The notes under the pieces are model-generated. The model saw nothing but the letters and a program-made list of their open reading frames with translations. It had not been told where the DNA came from and searched no databases. 64,000 nt of DNA from positions 1 to 64,000 of the forward strand of contig CALKMA010000006.1 in assembly GCA_937993755.1 (NCBI GenBank), given 5' to 3'. Position numbers and translations under genes: made by a program. Below are positions 34,515-43,072 of this stretch, one piece after another; position 1 is the stretch's first letter; each line of letters begins with the position of its first letter. The stretch comes from HGM13233 sp900762805. GTDB taxonomy: Bacteria; Bacillota; Clostridia; Oscillospirales; Ruminococcaceae.

Positions 34515-35216
34515 CTATCGGCTGTCTTTATAAGAGATGGTAAGCACGGCCGACGGCACGAAGCCCTCGGCGGCATAGGCATGCACCAGCTGCTTCTCGC
34601 AGATAAGATAGGCGTTCCGATAGCCGGCGGCGGCCGCGGCGGCCAGACGCAGCCCCAGTCGGTTGCCGCGATGGAGTGGCGGCACCGAGACCGACCCGAT
34701 CACGGCGTAGCCGGGGCAGATGAAATCGGCGGCGGCCGCAGCGGCGGGACGGCCGTCCTGCTCGGCGAGGAACAGTGCCGCCACGCCGGCTGACGTGCGC
34801 CGCAGATACTCCACCAGCAGGCGGTCGGCCGCAACGCCTGAAACGCTGTGGATGATGCGGACGGCAGTAACAAGGTCAGCGGTGGGGCGGGCGGCCTCGG
34901 CATCTCCCGCATAGCGCATTTCCTGCACCGTGCGCGCGGTGCAGCCGTCCAAAGTGAGCGGCGAGGCCGAAAAGACGGCGGCGGCATCGCAGGCCCGCGC
35001 TATTGCTTCGATGCGGCGGCGCGCAAGGGGAGAGGGCTGGCCGCAGACATAGACGGTGCGGCTGAGCCAAGCGATCATACAGCTGCGGCGCTGCTCAAAG
35101 CCGGCGTCCTGCGCCCCCTGCCGGCAATAGGAGGCGATGGCCAGACAGATGGCGGCCAGCGAGCGCGGCCCGCGGTAGCCCTTGATAAAACGGGCGGTCA
35201 GCTCCTGCTGCTTCAT
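34515..35216 (-). CDS. GNAT-like N-acetyltransferase
   Basis: 233 residues. The C-terminal half carries an acetyl-CoA-binding pattern, IGSVSVPPLHRGNRLGLRLAAAAAAGYRNAYLICEKQLVHAYAAEGFVPSAV. The N-terminal part is helical and not recognised. The substrate cannot be told. It overlaps murD by four bases (ATGA), so the two are probably co-translated, with murD first. A link to cell-wall precursor chemistry is possible but unproven. Confidence 0.75.
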   Translation of the reverse strand: MKQQELTARFIKGYRGPRSLAAICLAIASYCRQGAQDAGFEQRRSCMIAWLSRTVYVCGQPSPLARRRIEAIARACDAAAVFSASPLTLDGCTARTVQEMRYAGDAEAARPTADLVTAVRIIHSVSGVAADRLLVEYLRRTSAGVAALFLAEQDGRPAAAAAADFICPGYAVIGSVSVPPLHRGNRLGLRLAAAAAAGYRNAYLICEKQLVHAYAAEGFVPSAVLTISYKDSR

Positions 35217-36592
35217 AGGGCGTTTACCAGCGCGGCAAAGCGGTCGCCGCGCTCACCGTAATTCCTGAACTGGTCGAAGCTCGCCGAGGCGGGGGAGAGA
35301 GCCACGCTTTCTCCCGGCCTTGCCTGTTCGCGGGCGAGCAGCACCGCCTCCTCCAGACTGCCGGCGTGCAGGATGACCGGTGAACCGTTGTAGCCCTCAT
35401 AGCCGCGGACGGCGGCTTCTATCTTGCCGGCTGTCGCGCCGATGAGGATGAGCACGCGGACGCTGCGGCACATATCGGCCGACAGCTCGGTGAAATCCAT
35501 GCCCTTGTCCGAGCCGCCGGCGATGACGATCTGCTTTTTGGCGGGAAAGGCGCGCAGGCACATAACGGTGCGGCTGGGCGTGGTGCCGATGCTGTCGTTG
35601 TAGTAGCGCACACCGTCCAGCTCGCGCACGAGCTGGATGCGGTGCTTGACGCCGCCGAAGCCGGCCAGCACGCGGCGCATATCATCGGGCGCGGCCAGCC
35701 CGCGCACGGCGGCAATGGCCGTCGCCGCGTTCATGATATTGTGAAAGCCGGGGAGCTTGATATCGGCCGTGTCGATGATTTTTTCGGTTCGGCCGCCATC
35801 GGCCAGCCAGAGGGCGCCGTCGCGCAGGAAAGCGCCGTTTTCAACGGTATGGGTCATGCAGAACAGGCGCTTTTCGCCGGCAAAGGCGCTGCCCATCTCC
35901 ATGACGGTCGGATCGTCGGCGTTGAGCACGCAGACGGTGGCGCCGCAGTCCAGGATACGCTTTTTGGCGGCGATATATTCGGCCATGTCGCGGTGATAAT
36001 CGAGGTGGTTGCGGTGGATGTTGGTGATGACCGCGACGGTGGGCGAGGTTTTGAAGGTCATGAGCTGGAACGACGACAGCTCGGCCACAACGATGTCCGA
36101 GGCCGTCATCTCTGGCAGGCGGGGCAGCAGCGGATCGCCGATGTTGCCGCCGAGGTGAACAGTGCGGCCGGCCTGCCGCAGCATCTCGCTGATGAGCGTG
36201 GAGGTGGTGGTTTTGCCGTCGCTGCCGGTGATGCCGATGGAGCGGCAGGGGCAGAGATCGAAGAACAGCTCGATCTCGCCGGTGAGCCTGACGCCGGCCT
36301 GCTCCGCGGCCCGGATGCCCGGCTCAAGCGGCGTGATGCCCGGCGAGCGGAAGATGAGATCAAAATCGGTCAGACGGTCGAGATAACCGTCGCCCATGCG
36401 GTATTCGATGGGCAGCCCGTTCAGCGCGGCGGCCGCCTTGGGCGAGAGCTGCGCGGCGCGGTCGCAGACCGTTACCTGCGCGCCGGCCTCGATAAAGGCC
36501 GGGATGATGCCGATATGGCTGACGCCGACGCCCAGGAAAGCGACCCGCCGGCCGGCATAGCTTTGACAGAAGTCCTGAAAAATGTGGTTCAT
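35213..36592 (-). CDS. murD: UDP-N-acetylmuramoyl-L-alanine--D-glutamate ligase
   Basis: Adds D-Glu to UDP-MurNAc-L-Ala in the cytoplasm; 459 residues. Domain 1 starts RRVAFLGVGVSHIGIIPAF; the ATP loop is GITGSDGKTTTSTL; NADDPTV and KHRIQLVRELDGVRYYNDSIGTTPSR are conserved Mur-ligase blocks; LSPASASFDQF is the C-terminal signature. Start at 36592 follows GGAG. It is separated from other dcw-cluster genes, as in some clostridia. A minus-strand promoter lies about 100 bp upstream. Confidence 0.95.
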   Translation of the reverse strand: MNHIFQDFCQSYAGRRVAFLGVGVSHIGIIPAFIEAGAQVTVCDRAAQLSPKAAAALNGLPIEYRMGDGYLDRLTDFDLIFRSPGITPLEPGIRAAEQAGVRLTGEIELFFDLCPCRSIGITGSDGKTTTSTLISEMLRQAGRTVHLGGNIGDPLLPRLPEMTASDIVVAELSSFQLMTFKTSPTVAVITNIHRNHLDYHRDMAEYIAAKKRILDCGATVCVLNADDPTVMEMGSAFAGEKRLFCMTHTVENGAFLRDGALWLADGGRTEKIIDTADIKLPGFHNIMNAATAIAAVRGLAAPDDMRRVLAGFGGVKHRIQLVRELDGVRYYNDSIGTTPSRTVMCLRAFPAKKQIVIAGGSDKGMDFTELSADMCRSVRVLILIGATAGKIEAAVRGYEGYNGSPVILHAGSLEEAVLLAREQARPGESVALSPASASFDQFRNYGERGDRFAALVNAL

Positions 36593-36690
36593 AGAGTTCT
36601 CCGAGGGCGCCGCCCTGACAGGGGCGCGCACCGCTTGCGCCGGATACGGCGCGCAGTAAATATGACGGTACAGATTTTTACATTATTTAT

Positions 36691-36718
36691 ATTATACCGC
36701 ACCCGCCGGTAAATGCAA
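36691..36718 (-). promoter_or_regulatory. promoter of murD
   Basis: Read on the minus strand: TTGCAT (36718-36713), a 16-bp spacer and TATAAT (36696-36691). It is 99 bp before the murD start and is the first AT-rich element met from that side. Confidence 0.6.
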
Positions 36719-37121
36719 CCGGGCGGGGAAGAAAAGGGGGGACGCGACAGGCTTTCAAAGCTAAACTGCCCAATTATCAAATGGCCTTGTGTCTGGTCTT
36801 GAGCAAAACCGAGCGACTTTTCCTATGGAAAGCCGCTCAAGCCTGCTATTCAATGCAAGAGCACAGGAGTTATGGCGTGTTCGGATGGTACGCAGTCTTA
36901 TCCGATGTCCTATTTTATGTGGGGCACGGTTCGAAACGTGTACCTTATATAGCAGACCATGTTTACATATTTAAAAGAATTTTGCATCGGCTACGGCTGT
37001 TTATATTGTGCTTGAATGTCATAGCTTTGCAGCCAAACAAAACAGAAAGCACTTATGTTTTTGCTTTATTATGATTTTTTGCAAAATCACCAAGAAATTT
37101 TTGAAAAAGTACAGAAAAAGA
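36719..37121. other. AT-rich gap before the PTS operon
   Basis: Composition falls sharply from about 36660 on. I see no gene: open frames here have no ribosome sites or recognisable products. One short hairpin is visible (GAGCG/CGCTC around a CTTTTCC/GGAAAG inner stem, about 36811-36838). The segment GGTTCGAAAC near 36930 looks like a tRNA T-loop but no cloverleaf surrounds it. Confidence 0.5.
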
Positions 37122-37150
37122 TTGACAACAAACAACTTTGATGCTATTAT
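37122..37150 (+). promoter_or_regulatory. promoter of the PTS-BtpA-hydrolase operon
   Basis: TTGACA (37122-37127), 17 bp, TATTAT (37145-37150): near consensus. Downstream, AAACGAAC (37167-37174) and AAACGAAT (37192-37199) recur, the type of short direct repeat bound by DeoR/GlpR-family repressors, one of which is encoded in the operon. Confidence 0.75.
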
Positions 37151-37233
37151 AAGAACACAAACAATCATAAACGAACATTATCAAACATAGAAAACGAATA
37201 ACAGTGTTTTCCCATTGTGTTTGAGACCGTATT

Positions 37234-37334
37234 GCTGCCGGATACCAGCTCATCACTCCCAGGGCTGTTTTCTCAGTTATCCGGCAGCGAAAAGCGGTTG
37301 GCATTGCGGCTTTAACAGTTTCCCGGGGAACTGT
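37234..37334 (+). promoter_or_regulatory. two hairpins in the PTS operon leader
   Basis: GCTGCCGGATA (37234-37244) pairs with TATCCGGCAGC (37278-37288), and ACAGTT (37315-37320) with AACTGT (37329-37334) around a CCCGGGG core. They lie in the roughly 210-nt leader before EIIC. No T run follows either, so they look like leader structure rather than terminators. Confidence 0.5.
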
Positions 37335-37367
37335 CAAAGAATATATAAAACGAAAGGGTATCACAAA

Positions 37368-38756
37368 ATGCTAAATTCCATCATTAATGGCATCCGCATT
37401 ACTTTTGGTCAGTTTGAGCTGGTCATGGCAATCATCGTCTTGATTGGTCTGTTGCTCCAAAAGAAAAAAGCAGTTGATGTCATCAAGGGCGTATCCAAGG
37501 CAATGGTTGGCGTTATGATTCTGAAGCAGGGTTCCTCTCTGCTGCAGGAGGCTTATAAACCGGTTATGGAGATTCTGAAGAAAGCCTTCGGGGTCACCGG
37601 CATTGTAACGGAAAACTATACCGGTATGGCCAGCATCAACACCGCACTTCCGGAGGATATCATCAGCCTCGTACCGATGGTTCTGGTCTGTGCTTTTATC
37701 ATCAACGTACTGTTGGCCCGTTTTACCCCGCTCAAGTACGTTTTCTTGACGGCCCACACTCTTCTCGCCATGTCAACACTCGTCACTTGGATTATGGTCT
37801 ATTTCTTCCATGTTGACGGCGTTGTGCTTGTGCTCTGTGCAGCGCTGTTCGTTGGAATGTACAACACCATTATGCCGGCATGGGTACATAAGTACGCAAA
37901 GCCTTTCGTGGGCGACAGCTTTACGCTGGGTCATTTTAGCGGTATGTCGGCTATTATCAGTGCCAATATTGGCAAGCTTCTGGGCGGCTGGAAGAAGAAT
38001 CACAAGCTGCATGAGGAGGAAGAGGCTAACGATTCCAAGGGCTTTACCAAGATTTTCGCTGACAGCACCGTTGTTACTTTTTTGCTGATGACCGTTGTGC
38101 TCGGCGGCATCTGCCTTATTGCCGGCAAGGATTATATTCTTGAACAGTGCGGTTCGACTAACTGGGTCGTTTGGACGCTCGAACTCGGTGGTAGCTTCAC
38201 TGTTGGCATCGTCGTGCTTCTTACCGGTGTGCGCATGATGATTGCTGAGTTGGTTCCCGCTTTCAAGGGCATTTCCGAAAAGCTTATCCCGAACGCTGTC
38301 CCGGCGCTTGATATGCCGGTTTTCTACCCGTTGGCTCCTTTTGCCTCGGTCCTCGGTTTCATCGGTGCTTTCATCGGTGAGTTTGTCGCATTCTTCATCC
38401 TGCTTGGCTGTGGCTCTCCCATTCTGATGATTCCCGGCATCATTGCTACCTTCTTTGACGGCGGTATCGCCGGTGTCTTTGGCTACAAGTACGGCGACCG
38501 CAAGGGCGCTTTTGTTGGCGGCTTGGTCTGTGGTCTTGTTCAGATCCTTGGCGGTTTGGTATTCACCACGTGGTCAGGCTTAGCTGAGCTTGGTGCCACT
38601 TACGGCAACACGGACTTTGGTACAATTTGGATTGCCATTTCCGGCATAGCCAAGGTGCTCAGCAACGTATGGGTGTTTATGGCTGTTATCGTGGCGGTCT
38701 TTGTTGTGGCCTGCCTGCTGCTCAAGCCCAAGAAGAACGCTGAGCAGAATAAATAA
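37368..38756 (+). CDS. PTS ascorbate/SgaT-family transporter subunit EIIC
   Basis: 462 residues, the usual size for UlaA/SgaT permeases, with about ten to eleven membrane segments. It begins MLNSIINGIRITFGQFELVMAIIVLIGLLLQ and contains GMASINTALPEDIISLVPMVLVCAFIINVLLARFTPLKY, a conserved family block. No EIIA or EIIB domain is fused; they are encoded separately downstream (39706 and 41858). The substrate need not be ascorbate: the ula degradation enzymes are absent and two unusual hydrolases are present. The ATG at 37368 follows GAAAGGGTATCAC. Confidence 0.92.
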   Translation: MLNSIINGIRITFGQFELVMAIIVLIGLLLQKKKAVDVIKGVSKAMVGVMILKQGSSLLQEAYKPVMEILKKAFGVTGIVTENYTGMASINTALPEDIISLVPMVLVCAFIINVLLARFTPLKYVFLTAHTLLAMSTLVTWIMVYFFHVDGVVLVLCAALFVGMYNTIMPAWVHKYAKPFVGDSFTLGHFSGMSAIISANIGKLLGGWKKNHKLHEEEEANDSKGFTKIFADSTVVTFLLMTVVLGGICLIAGKDYILEQCGSTNWVVWTLELGGSFTVGIVVLLTGVRMMIAELVPAFKGISEKLIPNAVPALDMPVFYPLAPFASVLGFIGAFIGEFVAFFILLGCGSPILMIPGIIATFFDGGIAGVFGYKYGDRKGAFVGGLVCGLVQILGGLVFTTWSGLAELGATYGNTDFGTIWIAISGIAKVLSNVWVFMAVIVAVFVVACLLLKPKKNAEQNK

Positions 38757-38767
38757 CCGACTCTCTT

Positions 38768-38806
38768 TTCTGCCCGGCGCATGAGTTCGCCGTGCGTCGG
38801 GCAGAA
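38768..38806 (+). other. intercistronic hairpin between EIIC and DeoR genes
   Basis: TTCTGCCCGGCGCA pairs with TGCGTCGGGCAGAA (one G-T pair). T residues come only ten bases later, so it could be a weak terminator or an RNA-stability element that lowers DeoR expression relative to the permease. Confidence 0.4.
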
Positions 38807-38899
38807 GGCATATGGTTTTTTGAAGGAATTTATGATACAATAAAAATAGAAACAAAAATCCTCAAAAACCACTTTGCAAAGAAAAGGAGCCGAACATAA

Positions 38900-39670
38900 A
38901 TGATTGCCGCTGAAAGACAGGACCTCATCCTGCGCAAGATCCGTGCAAACCGTATCGTCTCGGTTGTTGAACTGGCCCGGGAACTGAACACGACCGAGAT
39001 TACCATTCGCCGTGACCTCGATTTTCTCGAGAAGCAGGGGTGGCTGATACGGTCGCACGGCGGCGCCATGCTCAACGAAAAGGTCGCCTTTGAATCGGAT
39101 TTTTCCATCCGCAAGGCTGAGCGACCTGAGATTAAGACGCTGATTGCCAAAAAGGCGGCAGCAATGATCACGGAGGGCGAATGCATCGGCCTTGATATCG
39201 GCACAACTGCCTTTGAAATGACGCGGTTTGTGCGTGATATTCCCAATCTGAAAGTCATTACAGCGTCTGTGCCGGTGGTGGCCGAGTTGGCCTTGGCGCC
39301 CATGGCCCGCGTTATCTGTGTTGGCGGCGAATTGTCCCGAAAGGATATGTCGCTGGTCGGGCAGAACGCCATTCGCACACTTCAGGAATATATTCTTGAT
39401 CGAGTATTTCTCGGTGTGGCGGGCATCTCATTCAAGTATGGCTATACGCTTTACAATTATGAGGACGCTCTTGTCAAGCGGGTGTTAGTCGAACGGGCGC
39501 GTGAGGTCGTGATTGTTTCAGATTCCAGTAAGATTGGCCTTGAGCGGCACGCCTTTATGGCGCCTATCGAGGCGGCACAGAAGCTGGTGACCGATTCGGG
39601 CATCAGCAGGGAGGACATCAAGCGGTTCGAGAGCTATGGCGTCGAGGTCATTATTGCCGACGCCGAATAG
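38900..39670 (+). CDS. DeoR/GlpR-family transcriptional regulator
   Basis: 256 residues. The N-terminal winged helix has VVELARELNTTEITIRRDLDFLEKQGWLIRSHGGA; the C-terminal sugar-phosphate sensor domain has the conserved GECIGLDIGTTAFEM and VIVSDSSKIGLERHAF. These repressors normally sense a phosphorylated sugar. Lying inside the operon, it is likely to bind the AAACGAA repeats near the promoter and respond to the phosphorylated import product. Confidence 0.92.
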   Translation: MIAAERQDLILRKIRANRIVSVVELARELNTTEITIRRDLDFLEKQGWLIRSHGGAMLNEKVAFESDFSIRKAERPEIKTLIAKKAAAMITEGECIGLDIGTTAFEMTRFVRDIPNLKVITASVPVVAELALAPMARVICVGGELSRKDMSLVGQNAIRTLQEYILDRVFLGVAGISFKYGYTLYNYEDALVKRVLVERAREVVIVSDSSKIGLERHAFMAPIEAAQKLVTDSGISREDIKRFESYGVEVIIADAE

Positions 39671-39705
39671 CCCTTCGCCGCATAACTGAAAGTGAGGATA
39701 AAACC

Positions 39706-39987
39706 ATGTTGAGAGTTTATACAGTTTGTGTCAACGGAATGGGGTCAAGCCTGATCCTTCGTATGACCGTTGAGCGCGCTTTGAAGCAGCTTGGCCTCGA
39801 TGCTGAAGTTGAAGCTATTGACCTCGGCAGCTTTAACGGCCGCAGAAGGCCGGATCTTGTCGTTACCACAGCGGCCATTGCCCGCAACATGGAGCCGCAG
39901 GAGGGAATGGCAATCGCTACGATCGTCAATTTCACCGATATTGATACCGCACGCGAGAATATTCGCAAGGCGCTGAATCTGGAATAA
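39706..39987 (+). CDS. PTS EIIB subunit, ascorbate/galactitol type
   Basis: 93 residues, a free-standing EIIB. The phosphorylated cysteine is in the N-terminal loop VYTVCVNGMGSSLI, matching the CxxGxGSS-type P-loop. It would pass phosphate from EIIA (41858) to the substrate in EIIC. An AGTGAGG site precedes the ATG. Confidence 0.9.
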   Translation: MLRVYTVCVNGMGSSLILRMTVERALKQLGLDAEVEAIDLGSFNGRRRPDLVVTTAAIARNMEPQEGMAIATIVNFTDIDTARENIRKALNLE

Positions 39988-40069
39988 AAGATATAAAAAT
40001 AAAGACTTGAGTTTCGGAATTTCCCGTGGCTCAGGCTTCGTGTACCCTAATTTGTGATTGGAGATAATT

Positions 40070-40873
40070 ATGTGGACTGAAGAGGTGTTTGCCCGGACTC
40101 GCCCGGCAATCGCAATGGTCCATTTGGACGCGCTGCCGGGTGCCGTTACGTTCGATACGACGGGTGGCCTTCAGCGCATATGCGAGCATGCAGCCTATGA
40201 TTACAACGCGCTTGCCGATAACGGCATCGATGCTGTCATCTTCTGCAATGAGAATGATAAGCCCTATACACGGAGGGCAGGCCCTGAAACAACCGCAGCC
40301 ATGACAGCTGTTGTCAGTTATGTTATGAAACAGGCGGACACCGTTGTGCCGTTCGGCATTGATATCCAGTGGGATCCAATGGCGGCCATCTCCGTAGCAG
40401 CCGTTACCGGCGCTGTCTTTGCGCGTGGCATTATGTGCGGCACCTTCTGCGGTGACCTTGGCTTTTATACGCCTGATCCGCTTGAGATTGTGCAGTACCG
40501 CAAGCGCATTGGCGCTGAAGGAGTCAAGCTGATTACCAACCTTGTGCCGGAGTTTTCCTATGCCCTTGACAGGCGCGACATCTGCCTGCGCGCGCAGACG
40601 GTAGCCAAAAGCTCTATGATGGACGGCATCTGTGTTTCTGGCACTATGGCAGGCGGCGAAGCGCCATTGACGCAGCTTATCAGCGTCAAACAGGCACTGA
40701 CTTCAACGGATATGCCGGTGTTTGCCAACACAGGAGTGACACCGGAGAATGTCAGGGACATTCTGTCGATTGCTGATGGCTGTATTACAGCTACCTGCTT
40801 GAAGGTCGGTCGCAACGGCCACAATCGCATTGACCCGGCCAATGTCAGAAATTTTGTCAGCCAACTTGACTGA
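40070..40873 (+). CDS. BtpA/SgcQ-family protein (first copy)
   Basis: 267 residues, TIM-barrel-like family named for a cyanobacterial photosystem I assembly factor; SgcQ sits in an E. coli PTS operon. Signatures: AMVHLDALPGAV near the start, GIDAVIFCNEND, and GEAPLTQLISVK with VFANTGVTPENV near the end. The true reaction is unknown; the fold suggests a phospho-sugar aldolase, epimerase or isomerase. The ATG at 40070 follows TTGGAGATA. A second, diverged copy closes the operon. Confidence 0.88.
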   Translation: MWTEEVFARTRPAIAMVHLDALPGAVTFDTTGGLQRICEHAAYDYNALADNGIDAVIFCNENDKPYTRRAGPETTAAMTAVVSYVMKQADTVVPFGIDIQWDPMAAISVAAVTGAVFARGIMCGTFCGDLGFYTPDPLEIVQYRKRIGAEGVKLITNLVPEFSYALDRRDICLRAQTVAKSSMMDGICVSGTMAGGEAPLTQLISVKQALTSTDMPVFANTGVTPENVRDILSIADGCITATCLKVGRNGHNRIDPANVRNFVSQLD

Positions 40874-40897
40874 GCAGTTCAAGAAAGGATAAATACA

Positions 40898-41854
40898 ATG
40901 AAACGCATTGAAACTGTTTTGGGGCCTGTTGCCCCTGAGAAGATCGGCTTTACCGACTATCACGATCATTTGATCACCATCGGCGGCGGCGAGGAAAAGG
41001 CCGACCGCGATCTGCGTCTGGACCGTGTTGATTATGCCATTGACGCCATGAAGGAGTTCAAGGCGGCCGGCGGTGACTGCTTGGTCGATATGAACCCCAT
41101 CGACTGTGGCCGTCAGATCGAAATGCTGCGCGAGATTGCCGAAAAGTCCGGCGTCAATATTATCTCCTGCACCGGGTTCCAGCGCTCTATTTACTATGAT
41201 GCTGAGCACTGGGTCAACAAGTATTCAGTCGATGAAATTGCCGAGCTTATTGCACAGGAAATCACAGAGGGCATTGAGATTAATAACTACAACGGTCCCA
41301 TTGTGCGCCGCAGCAAAGCCAAGGCCGGTGTTATTAAGTTTGCAACCCATTACAATATGATCAAGCCGATGGAGCGTCGTGTTATTGAAGCCGTTTGCAA
41401 GGCGTCGCTCAAGACGGGTGCCCCCATATCGACGCACACCGAGCGCGGCACCATGGGACTGGAATGCATCGACCTTGTTGAAAAGTTCGGCGTCGATCCG
41501 CGCCGCGTCACTCTTGGCCATGTCGATCGCAACCCCGATCTCAGCTACCATAAAAAGATGGCTGCCCGCGGCGTGACGTTGGGATACGATGGTCCTTCCC
41601 GTGCTAAGTACTGGCCCGACAGCGTACTGGTCGAGCTCATCAAGGGCATGTGCGACGCAGGCTATGCCGACAACATCATGCTGGGCGGTGACAACGGCCG
41701 CGCAACCATGTGGAAGCAGTATTTCGGCGCCTATGGCCACAACTACATCATCGAGCATTTTGTGCCGCGCCTACTTGATGAGGGCATCTCGCAGGAAGAC
41801 ATCTACAAAATGACTGTTCTTAACCCGCGCCGCCAGTTCACCATCGAGGGCTGA
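40898..41854 (+). CDS. phosphotriesterase-family metal-dependent hydrolase
   Basis: 318 residues, amidohydrolase superfamily. Metal-site motifs are in order: FTDYHDHL near residue 22; GVIKFAT with the bridging Lys near residue 149; PISTHTERGT; TLGHVDRN; and LGGDNGR with the last Asp. Members hydrolyse lactones, phosphotriesters or related esters; native substrates are often sugar or acyl lactones. Between BtpA and EIIA, it probably acts on the imported phosphorylated compound. A GAAAGGATAAATAC site precedes the ATG. Confidence 0.9.
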   Translation: MKRIETVLGPVAPEKIGFTDYHDHLITIGGGEEKADRDLRLDRVDYAIDAMKEFKAAGGDCLVDMNPIDCGRQIEMLREIAEKSGVNIISCTGFQRSIYYDAEHWVNKYSVDEIAELIAQEITEGIEINNYNGPIVRRSKAKAGVIKFATHYNMIKPMERRVIEAVCKASLKTGAPISTHTERGTMGLECIDLVEKFGVDPRRVTLGHVDRNPDLSYHKKMAARGVTLGYDGPSRAKYWPDSVLVELIKGMCDAGYADNIMLGGDNGRATMWKQYFGAYGHNYIIEHFVPRLLDEGISQEDIYKMTVLNPRRQFTIEG

Positions 41855-41857
41855 GCA

Positions 41858-42319
41858 ATGCCGAGTGAGATCTTTGGCGAGCGCGTCTATGCCAAACGCC
41901 ACGCCGCCGATTGGGAGGACGCTGTTGAGTTGGCCGGAAAGATTTGGCTGGCCGAGGGAAGCTGCGACCGCAGCTACATCAACCTCGTTAAGCAGCAGAT
42001 GCAGGAAAACAACGCCTATGCTGTCATCTTGCCCGGTTTGGTGCTGCTGCATGCCGAAGCCGGTCACGGCGTTTTCAAAAATACCCTCATGCTCATCACA
42101 CTCGATCAGCCGGTCGAGTTCGGTCATCCCGACAATGATCCGGTCGATACCATGATCTGCTTTACCTCCGTTGGCAAGAATGACCATATCGACAGCATGA
42201 AGCGCATTGCCAATATGCTGCTCGACGATGATTTTGCCGATCGCGTCAGAGGGGCGGATACCGATGAGCAGTTGATGAAAATCGTCAAGGCGCTGGAAAA
42301 TGGCGCAAAGGAGAAATAA
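41858..42319 (+). CDS. PTS EIIA subunit, ascorbate/mannitol-fructose type
   Basis: 153 residues. The phosphorylated histidine is expected in AVILPGLVLLHAEAGHGVF, the place of the usual IPHAR-type motif. The rest, NTLMLITLDQPVEFGHPDNDPVDTMICFTSVGKNDHIDSM, matches SgaA/UlaC-type EIIA. It lies three bases after the hydrolase gene and overlaps the next gene by one base. Confidence 0.88.
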   Translation: MPSEIFGERVYAKRHAADWEDAVELAGKIWLAEGSCDRSYINLVKQQMQENNAYAVILPGLVLLHAEAGHGVFKNTLMLITLDQPVEFGHPDNDPVDTMICFTSVGKNDHIDSMKRIANMLLDDDFADRVRGADTDEQLMKIVKALENGAKEK

Positions 42320-43068
42320 TGACAAGAAAAATCTCTGAAATGACTTGGCAGGACGCTCAGAAGTGCATCCCGGGGGCCCCGTTTGTTTTCGTGCCGGTCG
42401 GCTCAGTTGAACAGCACGGCCCGCATATGCCGCTTGGAACCGACAACTATACCGCCGAGGATGAGAGTTTGCGCTGCGCCGAAATGGTTAACGGCTTGGT
42501 GCTTCCCTGCATCAACTACGGCCAAATCTGGTCCCACAATGATTTCTACGGTGATGTGTGGCTGTCCCCCAATACTCTCAAGCAGGTACTCAAGGAGATT
42601 GCCATCCGCCTTAAGGGCTTTGGTGCGCAGAACATCGTATTTCTGTCGGGTCACGGCGGCAACATGAGTGTTATCAAGGAGGTTGCCCGCGAGCTGTATG
42701 ATGAGCAGGATATGCACAATATCTACTATTTCTGCCAGTACAAGATTATGGAGCTGACTGATGACCTACGCAAGTCGCCGGTGTTCAGCCGTGCATCCTG
42801 TATTCATGCGGAGGAGACGGAGACCTCGATGATGCTGGCTATCCGCCCAGACCTTGTCAAGATGGACCGTGCTGTTGCCAACTACCCTAAGGTGCCGGTC
42901 TACAACTCCTGCAGTGCCGTCAAATGGAGTGAGTACAATCATATCGGCAGCTTCGGCGACCCGACGCAGGCCACGGCTGAGGCCGGCGAGATTATGCTTG
43001 ACCGGATGTGCCGTGCCATCGCCGACACGCTGCTTGCCTGTGTCGAAGCCAAAAATAAGGAGAACTGA
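42319..43068 (+). CDS. creatininase-family amidohydrolase
   Basis: 249 residues. Metal-binding motifs of the family are present: VGSVEQHGPHMPLGTDNYTA near residue 28, FLSGHGGNMSV in the middle, and CIHAEETETSMML near residue 155. Known members open creatinine, cleave cyclic amides, or hydrolyse 3-dehydro-inosose-type rings, so a ring-opening step is plausible. Start codon overlaps the EIIA stop. Substrate unknown. Confidence 0.9.
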   Translation: MTRKISEMTWQDAQKCIPGAPFVFVPVGSVEQHGPHMPLGTDNYTAEDESLRCAEMVNGLVLPCINYGQIWSHNDFYGDVWLSPNTLKQVLKEIAIRLKGFGAQNIVFLSGHGGNMSVIKEVARELYDEQDMHNIYYFCQYKIMELTDDLRKSPVFSRASCIHAEETETSMMLAIRPDLVKMDRAVANYPKVPVYNSCSAVKWSEYNHIGSFGDPTQATAEAGEIMLDRMCRAIADTLLACVEAKNKEN

Positions 43069-43072
43069 TCCC

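Noticed and set aside
32508..34793. 761-residue plus-strand frame over the PLP enzyme and 286-bp repeat
   Set aside because: It is antisense to a clear PLP-enzyme gene and runs through tandem repeats; no known family.
36915..36945. tRNA suggested by GGTTCGAAAC
   Set aside because: No acceptor stem, D-arm or anticodon arm can be placed around it.
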